From Candidatus Shapirobacteria bacterium (GTDB lineage: Bacteria > Patescibacteriota > Microgenomatia > UBA12405): a stretch of 20,170 nucleotides of DNA. A program made the position numbers and the translations under genes. The DNA is taken from positions 1 to 20,170 of the forward strand of contig JAQVQI010000008.1 of the NCBI GenBank assembly GCA_028701645.1. The letters are read 5' to 3'. The notes beneath the pieces were generated by a model. The model searched no databases. It was not told the DNA's origin and saw only the letters and a program-made list of their open reading frames with translations. Positions 14,247 through 20,170 of this stretch are shown in pieces (position 1 is the stretch's first letter; the number at the start of each line of letters is the position of its first letter).

Positions 14247-15689
14247 ATGTTAGAATTACTTGTGAAACAAACTTTTTTAAAGCTCAGATTTATCGACATA
14301 GCACTACTTATCGGTATATTGACACTGTGTTATATGACTTTTTTTCATCATCTAGATGAGTTTACAATTAGACTCTGGGATGAGGGACGAAACGCAGTAA
14401 GTGCCCTTGAAATGTTAAAGACCAATAATCCAATCGTAACTTATTTTAATGGTGTTCCAGATTTGTGGAACACCAAACCACCATTACACATTTGGATTGT
14501 GGCAATAATGTATAAAATTTTTGGAGTTAATGAGTTAGCCCTGAGGTTACCTTCAGCAATAGCGGCTTCTCTTGTGACGGTAATTATTTTTATATTTGGA
14601 CTAAAAGTATTAAAAAATAGATGGATAGGCTTTCTTGGCTCATTGATAATATTGTCAAGCATGGGATTTCCCGATCTTCATATTGGGCGGACCGGTGATT
14701 ACGATGCTTTACTCGTTTTATTTATTTTCTTGGGAAGCTTGTCTTTTTTTGTGTATCTTGAAAGTAAAATAACTAAATATATGTATCTTTGTGGCTTATT
14801 CTTTACATTAGGAGTATTAACAAAAGGTATAGCGGGATTATTAATTGTTCCCGGAATAATTTTATATGTCCTGCTGTCTGGAAATTTAATCAAGTTATTT
14901 AAAAATAAATCATTTTGGAAAACGATACTATCTGTTTTATTAACTATTGTCAGTTACTATGTACTGCGAGAGTTTTTTAATCATGGATATTTAGCAGCTG
15001 TGTGGCAAGAAGAAATTTGGGCAAGAACTCAAGATAATCTTGGTGCTAATAGTATTGATTTCTGGTACTACTGGAAATTATTTGCTAGTTTTAGGTTTCA
15101 AAAATGGATATATTTCGTACCATTTTCAATTATTATTTATTTTTTGACAAAAAATAAAACAACAAAAAGATTCGTTTTGTTTTCATATATTATTGTCATC
15201 TCATATTTTCTAATTATTTCAAAAACAGAAACGAAACAGATGTGGTACGATGCCCAACTTTATCCATTTATGTCTCTACTAGTAGCAATATCTTTAATTG
15301 AGATAATAAACAAATTTCCATTTTTATTTCGATTTTTCCCAATTTTAATACTTAGTTTTTATATGCAAAGGTACATTCGAACAAACATTGCTTATATTAA
15401 TCGTCCAGATTTAGAAAAATCAGAAGCCTGTCTTAAGTATGGATATCTTTTTCGTGATAAATCAATAAATAAAGAGGGTTTTGTGGGTGTTCATAAGGCT
15501 AGTTGGTGTACCCCAATTTATTTTTATCTTGAAAGAGATGGTCTTATTAGAAAAGAGATATCGGAATTAGAAGTAGGTGACAAGGTATTAACTTGTGACA
15601 GTATTACTTTTAATGAAATTAAAAATATTTATAATATTGATCTGGTTTTTGATAACAGGGATGGATGTTTGGGTTTTAAAATCAAGTAA
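14247..15689 (+). CDS. GT39/ArnT-like membrane glycosyltransferase
   Basis: A 480-residue integral membrane protein that probably transfers a sugar from a polyprenyl-phosphate donor to an envelope acceptor. After a first membrane helix (about 15-33) comes LWDEGRNAVSALEML (44-58). Its D45-E46 stand where the family's catalytic acidic residue lies in the first periplasmic loop, and 'TKPPLHIWIVAIMYKIFGVNELALRLPSAIAA' follows, a hallmark of the protein-mannosyltransferase/ArnT group. Further helices continue to about residue 375, with a short soluble C-terminal part ending in FKIK. A stop codon lies 18 bases upstream in frame, so ATG 14247 is the earliest start. The Shine-Dalgarno is poor. The donor sugar and acceptor cannot be deduced. 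The gene looks chromosomal and unrelated to the defence genes. Confidence 0.88.
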   Translation: MLELLVKQTFLKLRFIDIALLIGILTLCYMTFFHHLDEFTIRLWDEGRNAVSALEMLKTNNPIVTYFNGVPDLWNTKPPLHIWIVAIMYKIFGVNELALRLPSAIAASLVTVIIFIFGLKVLKNRWIGFLGSLIILSSMGFPDLHIGRTGDYDALLVLFIFLGSLSFFVYLESKITKYMYLCGLFFTLGVLTKGIAGLLIVPGIILYVLLSGNLIKLFKNKSFWKTILSVLLTIVSYYVLREFFNHGYLAAVWQEEIWARTQDNLGANSIDFWYYWKLFASFRFQKWIYFVPFSIIIYFLTKNKTTKRFVLFSYIIVISYFLIISKTETKQMWYDAQLYPFMSLLVAISLIEIINKFPFLFRFFPILILSFYMQRYIRTNIAYINRPDLEKSEACLKYGYLFRDKSINKEGFVGVHKASWCTPIYFYLERDGLIRKEISELEVGDKVLTCDSITFNEIKNIYNIDLVFDNRDGCLGFKIK

Positions 15690-15700
15690 ATAAAAATAAA

Positions 15701-15747
15701 GATTAGATAAACAGAAAGATTTCAGATCTGACTACTCCGCTCTAATC
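15701..15747. repeat. Intergenic inverted repeat, possible hairpin after the glycosyltransferase
   Basis: GATTAGA (15701-15707) and TCTAATC (15741-15747) form a perfect 7-base inverted repeat. The perfect 10-base palindrome TCAGATCTGA (15722-15731) sits between the arms. It lies 12 bases after the glycosyltransferase stop. There is no T-run after the right arm, so it is not a classical intrinsic terminator. It could be an RNA hairpin or a protein-binding site. Confidence 0.35.
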
Positions 15748-15789
15748 AAGTTTATTTGTAAACACCTCTATTTTGTGGGATATTTATTT

Positions 15790-16362
15790 ATGAAATTACC
15801 CAAATCCTGGACCACGGTTACCACCCTCTCAAAAATTTTAGCTCTAGCTATGTTTGTCGGCTTACCCTTTATCGGTTTTTACTTTGGTTATCAGTACGGT
15901 ATTAAATCAGTAATAATTAGTAATTCAAATCTAAAACCAACTATTGTAGAGGAAGCATCTACCAAAATTCTTGTCGGAGGTGAGGAGGATGAACATGGTT
16001 GCAAAGCCTCAGCAGGCTATAGCTGGTGCGAGATTAAGCAAAAATGTCTGAGAACCTGGGAAGAGAAATGTGAAGAGGAAAAGGTGGAGGAAACTGTCAA
16101 AGACGCGGTGACTAAAATTTTAATTAATAAATATAATATAGATGAAAATAAAGTCTCTGTTCACCTGAACAGAGAGGTAGGTGATTTTGCCACCGGCTCC
16201 ATGGGATTTGGAGAAGAAATGGGTGGAGGCGGCTGGTTGGCAAAAAAAGTAGATGGAAAATGGGAAATCGTCTGGGATGGTAATGGCTCCGTCGATTGTC
16301 AAAAATTAAGGACAGAATATAACTTTCCCGATGAAATCCTAAAGCCCAGTTTTTGTGATTAA
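15790..16362 (+). CDS. Membrane-anchored Cys-rich protein of Patescibacteria style
   Basis: A 190-residue protein when started at the ATG at 15790; a GTG at 15775 would add five residues. Residues about 11-38 contain one membrane segment (ILALAMFVGLPFIGFYFGYQ), leaving the rest outside. A cysteine-rich stretch, 'GCKASAGYSWCEIKQKC' followed by 'LRTWEEKC', is a motif I associate with secreted proteins of Patescibacteria. The remainder (including VKDAVTKILINKYNIDENKVSVHLNR and WLAKKVDGKWEIVWDGNG) suggests a small two-part sandwich domain with a 'DGKW.IVWDGNG' hairpin and a final cysteine, possibly disulfide bonded. Function unknown. It ends 13 bases from the convergent P-type ATPase gene. Confidence 0.75.
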   Translation: MKLPKSWTTVTTLSKILALAMFVGLPFIGFYFGYQYGIKSVIISNSNLKPTIVEEASTKILVGGEEDEHGCKASAGYSWCEIKQKCLRTWEEKCEEEKVEETVKDAVTKILINKYNIDENKVSVHLNREVGDFATGSMGFGEEMGGGGWLAKKVDGKWEIVWDGNGSVDCQKLRTEYNFPDEILKPSFCD

Positions 16363-16375
16363 AAAATAAATCATC

Positions 16376-18805
16376 TTAAATCTTCGAAAAATGCTGGTAA
16401 ACAGCTTTTGATATTTCAACAAAAGCAAACATTAAAAATGAATAAAGTATTGCTCCTGTCCAGCATATCGGGGGTAATTTACTTAGTCCAAAAAATTCTC
16501 TAATAACCGGGCTTAAAAAAGGTATCGTTTGTAAAACAAAACCACCCATTACCGCTACTATTAGCCATTTATTTTCAAAAGGCTTGCTCTTCCAAAAGGG
16601 AAGTAAAAGAGTTTTTACCGAAAAGACATATATCAGTGAATCCAGTCCTAGTGTCAAAAAGGCCATCGACCGCGCGATAATTAAATCTCCCGTCGCTTTA
16701 TAAACCAAAATAAATACTAGCAGTATCGATATTCCCGCCACCAGACTTATCAGTCCAATTAGGCTCATCATCCACCCATTTATGAGTTTTTCACCAGGTC
16801 GTCTAGGCTTTTCCTTCATAATATTTTCTCTTTTTGGATCTATGGTTAAAGCTAAATTAGGGAAACCGTCAGATATTAAATTTATCCACAAAATTTGCAT
16901 AGCGCTTATCGGCAGTGGCAAACCAATTACAATACTTCCGGCCACAATAATAATTTCGGCAAAAGCATCACTCATCAGATAAATAATTATTTTTCTAATA
17001 TTTTCAAACATGGCTCTGCCTTCCTCAATCGCCCTCACCACTGTCGAAAAATTAGAATCGAGAAGGATTATATCTGCCGATTCTTTGGCCACATCGGTCG
17101 CCTCGCTCACCACCACTCCAATATCAGCCTTATGTAGGGCTGGAGCATCATTGACTCCGTCTCCCATCATCGCCACCACTTCACCATTCTTTTTTAAGGC
17201 TCTCACAATTGTATCTTTTTGATCTGGAGTCGTTCTGGCAAATAATTTTATTTTTTTTACCTTTTCTGTTAGCTGGCTAAAGCTAAGTTTTCGCACTTCA
17301 TCACCGCTCATAATCTCTTCCTCTTTTATATTAATACCTAGCTGTTTTAGGACATATTCAGTCGTTTTGGCATAGTCCCCGGTGATTACTATCGTTTTAA
17401 TTCCTGCCATTACCGTTTGATTTAGAGCTTCTTTGACTCCTTCTCGTACCGGATCAGAAAAAGCCAGGACTCCCATCCAGGTCAGTTCTTTTTTGGCATC
17501 CTCAACTGTCAACGATTTTTTGTTTTGCCCCACTTCTTTTCGGCCGTAGCCAATGATTCTTTTACCCTGACTGGTCAAATTTTCAATTTCCTCAAGTATT
17601 TTTTCTTTTTCAAATGGTGATAGAGTTGTCCAGGGTAAAATCTGCTCTGGAGCTCCGTTGACAAAAATCATATTTTTATTTTTTGACCATCGATTGAGAC
17701 TCATAAAAAATCTTTCCTTGGCTAAAAAGGGGATACTGTCTAGCCTTTGATGCTCAGAGACAAAGTTTTTTATTATTGTTCTACCCCATTCAAAGGCAGA
17801 AACAAGCATCGGATCATCCAGGTCATTTGCCAGTAGTACCTGTCTTGCCAAATCTTCTTTTGTCCCCAGGTAGTCAACCACCTTCATTTTTCCCCGAGTC
17901 AGTGTCCCTGTTTTATCAACACAAATTGTCGTAATTCCCCCCAGTGTCTCTGCCGCCGACAGCTCTCGGACCAGGCCTCTTCCCTTGAGTATCTTTTGCA
18001 TTCCAATTGCCAAGACCACTGTCAGTGATACCAGCAGTCCTTCTGGAATACTCGAGACTGCCAGTGCTACTGAAGTAATAAATATTTCCTGGCTATCATA
18101 GCCGCGCCAAATTCCTAAAATAAATACCATAATAGTGATTATTCCAATCAGTATCGCCAGCTGCTTACTAAAAACCTTTAATTGTTTTTGTAGAGGTGTT
18201 TCTTCTTTTTTCTGTTGAACTTCTCCCGCAATCGCTCCCATTTTTGTTTTGGCTCCCGTAAAGACCACTTCCAAAACGCCCTGACCAGAGGCTATCGTTG
18301 TCCCCATAAAAATTTCTCCTCCCTTAATTTTATTTACCGGCATACTTTCTCCACTCAGTATCGCTTCGTTTACAAAAAGACGATTCGCAAATGTCAATTT
18401 TCCATCAGCTGGGACTTTATCACCTTGATTTAAAATTAGAATATCTCCCGGTACTAATTGAGAAATTTCAATTTCAACTCTTTGATTATCTCTAATAACT
18501 GTCGCCGTCTCTGTTAGATAATGTCGCAGAGCCCTCAGAGCATTTGAGCTTTTCTTTTCCTGAACATAACCCAAAATAGTATTTACAAAGACCGCCAGTG
18601 AAATAATCACCGCGTCGGTAAAGTGACCAATAACTACGGTTACCACTACCGCCATGATTAAGATGTAAACCAGGGGACTTTTTAGCTGAGAAATTAAAAT
18701 ACCCAGGCGACTCAAGGGTGCCCTTTCCGGCAAAACATTAAGTCCATATTTATTTTGTCTTTTAGTAACCTCCTCACTATTTAGACCTTTTTCTTCAGGA
18801 AACAT
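16376..18805 (-). CDS. P-type cation-transporting ATPase (P2, Ca2+-ATPase-like)
   Basis: An 809-residue ion pump. It has the N-terminal 'GLNSEEVTKRQNKYGLNVLPE' segment, an actuator domain with LSGES (near 150-155), M4 with SIPEGLLVSLTVVLAIGM, the phosphorylation motif CVDKTGTLTRG (aspartate near 296), an ATP-binding domain shorter than usual, TGDYAKT, the hinge GDGVNDAPALHKADIGV, and M5/M6 with WINLISDGFPNLALTIDP. The PEGL and the N/D pair in M6 are typical of P2-type pumps for Ca2+ or related cations. The ion cannot be fixed by eye. The protein is slightly shorter than typical bacterial members (about 870-920 residues), mainly in the N-terminus and nucleotide domain, but every catalytic motif is present. 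It appears to be a chromosomal, functional gene. Confidence 0.95.
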   Translation of the reverse strand: MFPEEKGLNSEEVTKRQNKYGLNVLPERAPLSRLGILISQLKSPLVYILIMAVVVTVVIGHFTDAVIISLAVFVNTILGYVQEKKSSNALRALRHYLTETATVIRDNQRVEIEISQLVPGDILILNQGDKVPADGKLTFANRLFVNEAILSGESMPVNKIKGGEIFMGTTIASGQGVLEVVFTGAKTKMGAIAGEVQQKKEETPLQKQLKVFSKQLAILIGIITIMVFILGIWRGYDSQEIFITSVALAVSSIPEGLLVSLTVVLAIGMQKILKGRGLVRELSAAETLGGITTICVDKTGTLTRGKMKVVDYLGTKEDLARQVLLANDLDDPMLVSAFEWGRTIIKNFVSEHQRLDSIPFLAKERFFMSLNRWSKNKNMIFVNGAPEQILPWTTLSPFEKEKILEEIENLTSQGKRIIGYGRKEVGQNKKSLTVEDAKKELTWMGVLAFSDPVREGVKEALNQTVMAGIKTIVITGDYAKTTEYVLKQLGINIKEEEIMSGDEVRKLSFSQLTEKVKKIKLFARTTPDQKDTIVRALKKNGEVVAMMGDGVNDAPALHKADIGVVVSEATDVAKESADIILLDSNFSTVVRAIEEGRAMFENIRKIIIYLMSDAFAEIIIVAGSIVIGLPLPISAMQILWINLISDGFPNLALTIDPKRENIMKEKPRRPGEKLINGWMMSLIGLISLVAGISILLVFILVYKATGDLIIARSMAFLTLGLDSLIYVFSVKTLLLPFWKSKPFENKWLIVAVMGGFVLQTIPFLSPVIREFFGLSKLPPICWTGAILYSFLMFAFVEISKAVYQHFSKI

Positions 18806-18848
18806 ATCTTCATTTTCGCATATCTTGTTACCCTCATGCCAAATGTTA

Positions 18849-18881
18849 TTTTTATTTTCGCCTTTTTATTTGTACTCCTGC
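18849..18881 (-). pseudogene. Relic of the tail of a third small CxxC protein gene
   Basis: These 33 bases match 19197-19229 with a single mismatch (18862 against 19210). The matching stretch at 19197-19229 covers the last codons and stop of the 80-residue gene. Here it would encode AGVQIKRRK and then a stop, but the frame is closed by a TGA two codons upstream and there is no gene body. It lies just downstream of the 101-residue paralogue. The simplest explanation is a duplication followed by decay or replacement of the gene end. Confidence 0.7.
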
Positions 18882-18889
18882 AAATCAAT

Positions 18890-19195
18890 TTAAATTTTAT
18901 GGGATGGTTTAAATCTATGAAAGAAATTTATTATTTTTCGTTTATTAATATCTACCCCAGCCAATTTATTGGCAATTTTTATCATTTGTTCTCTGCTTGT
19001 GTCGGTATCTAAAAAAAGCAGTGCATAAAAAATTTTATCAGCTTTATCACATTCTTCATGAAAAGCCCCTAGATTTTCCATATCAGCTCGGGGATTTACT
19101 GGTCTAAATATTATTTTTCGCTTATCAACCATTCCACACCAACTACATTTAACATTTTTGTTATCTGATTGATTTTTATCTTTTTCTTTTGTCAT
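18890..19195 (-). CDS. Small CxxC/HxxC protein, paralogue of the upstream gene
   Basis: A 101-residue soluble protein. C17-x-x-C20 and H46-x-x-C49 could bind one zinc ion. The rest is helical and ends in LAGVDINKRK plus an extra tail, IINFFHRFKPSHKI. It is clearly related to the next gene (19200-19442): both have C-x-x-C, a spacer with R-K, H-x-x-C, a helical 'FY..LL' segment and then 'LAxxLAGVxIxKRK'. It follows that gene by four bases with no Shine-Dalgarno, so translation may be by reinitiation. The tail is unique to this copy and lies next to the 33-base relic. It resembles no family I can name; small zinc proteins of this kind could bind nucleic acid or a partner protein. Confidence 0.7.
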   Translation of the reverse strand: MTKEKDKNQSDNKNVKCSWCGMVDKRKIIFRPVNPRADMENLGAFHEECDKADKIFYALLFLDTDTSREQMIKIANKLAGVDINKRKIINFFHRFKPSHKI

Positions 19196-19199
19196 TTTT

Positions 19200-19442
19200 T
19201 TATTTTCGCTTTTTTATTTGTACTCCTGCCAGTCGATTCGCCAAATTTACCAATTTATGGCCATCTTTTATGCTGCTTGATCTAAGTAAAAGTCCATAAA
19301 ACATCAAGGCCTCGTTACAGTTTGGATGCAATAGTAACGGGCCATCATCATCATCAAATCTAGGTGAATGTATTTCAATTTTTTTCCTTCCATCTATTCT
19401 CTTGCAATAATCACACTGGGATTTTTCATTTTTTATTGTCAT
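19200..19442 (-). CDS. Small CxxC/HxxC protein
   Basis: An 80-residue protein with C10-x-x-C13 and H39-x-x-C42, a likely zinc-binding site, followed by a helical region and the C-terminal LANRLAGVQIKKRK. It is the paralogue of the 101-residue gene just downstream. A GAGG Shine-Dalgarno precedes its ATG at good spacing, and it overlaps the end of the 203-residue gene by 17 bases, so the three minus-strand genes form an operon. Function unknown. An aspartate run (DDDD, 30-33) lies between the metal-binding pairs. Confidence 0.7.
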   Translation of the reverse strand: MTIKNEKSQCDYCKRIDGRKKIEIHSPRFDDDDGPLLLHPNCNEALMFYGLLLRSSSIKDGHKLVNLANRLAGVQIKKRK

Positions 19443-20037
19443 ATTTTTTCCTCGTTATCATATCAATATTTTTGATTTCTTCCCGGCTTACACTTCTAGC
19501 CACTAGTACCGGTTGTGAGAAATCTCTTCTGTTTATCTGGTCAATAAATTTTTCAACAGTTTTTTCTATATCAATATATGAAGGAAGCTCACCTCTTTCA
19601 CGGATACCATTTATTGCTTGTTCTCTTCTATACAGAGCATAAAATTCATCGTATGGCATTTTCTCATGTTCCTCCTTTTTCTTAGGGGAGGAAAATGAGG
19701 TATAAGGAAGTAATATTCCTATTCCATCTACACCAAAATATTCAGCCCTTGGAGTAATGTGATTTCCATGAATATCATCTCTAACACTTAAAGAAACCCA
19801 TTTTTCAACTTGATTTTCTTCGGTAATTATTTTTGTTGCTTCCATTATTTCTTGCCAACCAAAAGAAATTTCACTTTTTTTGAATAATCCAATTTGTTCA
19901 ATCCGTCTTTCTCCGCTAGCCTTTCCTCCACGCCTTATAATAATCACTCGATGTTTTCCATCCAAACTATTCCAAGTTTTAAAATCTGAAAAAGGGGGCA
20001 TGGCCATCCATTCCAAATTAACCCTCGAAAAACCCAT
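19426..20037 (-). CDS. Unrecognised soluble protein, first gene of the small operon
   Basis: A 203-residue protein from the ATG at 20037; an upstream GTG at 20061 would add eight residues. I prefer the ATG because an AAGGGA sequence precedes it at about five bases. Features: an N-terminal stretch with 'WNSLDGKHRVIIIRRGG' (possible beta hairpin), a middle 'WVSLSVRDDIHGNH' and 'YFGVDGIGILLPYTSF', and a helical, charged C-terminal part (SPKKKEEHEKMPYDEFYALYRREQAIN...). It has no membrane segment and no metal-binding motif. I do not recognise a family. It overlaps the next gene by 17 bases, and its products probably act with the two small zinc-like proteins. Confidence 0.7.
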   Translation of the reverse strand: MGFSRVNLEWMAMPPFSDFKTWNSLDGKHRVIIIRRGGKASGERRIEQIGLFKKSEISFGWQEIMEATKIITEENQVEKWVSLSVRDDIHGNHITPRAEYFGVDGIGILLPYTSFSSPKKKEEHEKMPYDEFYALYRREQAINGIRERGELPSYIDIEKTVEKFIDQINRRDFSQPVLVARSVSREEIKNIDMITRKKYDNKK

Positions 20038-20170
20038 CCTCTTCCCTTTTAGTATTTCCACTAAGTGTGTTTTACCATAAAGAAAAGTAATAATAAAGAA
20101 GTCAAGACTATATTTAAATTAAATAAACAATGCTTTTTCAAGTTTATTAAAAACATTTTCTAAAATCCCT

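Noticed and set aside
14129..14359. 76-residue forward frame ahead of the glycosyltransferase
   Set aside because: It overlaps the glycosyltransferase start in another frame, has no Shine-Dalgarno and no recognisable domain, and runs through the GC-richer non-coding element.

Overview
The window is AT-rich bacterial DNA. The best guess for its source is a Patescibacteria (Candidate Phyla Radiation) genome, with a phage-derived segment and defence genes beside chromosomal genes. The taxon call is inference. It rests on the AT-rich, compact layout, the many small proteins without recognisable families, and a membrane-anchored protein (15790-16362) of a style common in that group (a 'GLPFIGFYFGYQYG' segment followed by a 'GYSWCEIKQKC' cysteine motif). 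TGA is used as a genuine stop, for example in ATGA overlaps at 1924-1927 and 5620-5623. The code is therefore standard, and lineages that read TGA as glycine are excluded.

Layout. (1) 1-3258, minus strand: a phage packaging and DNA-modification module. A ParB-domain/DNA-methyltransferase fusion is followed by a terminase small-subunit-like gene and then the terminase large subunit, which runs off the left edge. The leader of the first gene holds a long stem-loop that sequesters its Shine-Dalgarno sequence. (2) 3397-9130: a complete cytosine-C5 DNA methyltransferase faces, across a promoter region, a rightward operon. That operon encodes a 75-residue protein, a winged-helix protein, a GHKL-type ATPase with a Gly-rich linker, and a protein joining two RNA-polymerase alpha-CTD-like repeats, a sigma region-4-like helix-turn-helix and C-terminal winged helices. 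I do not recognise this set as a named system; it is the strongest candidate for something undescribed. (3) 9135-11562: a membrane-anchored protein and a multi-zinc-ribbon protein, closely spaced behind the operon, with unknown roles. (4) 11598-13966, minus strand: a Shedu-type (DUF4263, PD-(D/E)XK) nuclease preceded by a ribbon-helix-helix partner gene. A near-consensus promoter would give a leaderless or nearly leaderless transcript, and an inverted repeat overlaps its -35 box. (5) 14247-18805: ordinary chromosomal genes, namely a GT39/ArnT-like glycosyltransferase, a membrane-anchored Cys-rich protein and a P-type cation ATPase. (6) 18849-20037: a minus-strand cluster with two paralogous small CxxC/HxxxC or HxxC proteins, the relic of a third gene tail, and an unrecognised 203-residue protein.

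How the parts may work together (inference): regions 2-4 look like a defence island inserted next to, or carried by, a prophage-like element. In region 2 the methyltransferase could mark self DNA while the ATPase and the transcription-factor-like protein sense or act on unmarked DNA, but no nuclease is visible there. The 14011-14246 gap separates the island from chromosomal genes and is the likeliest place for a right boundary.
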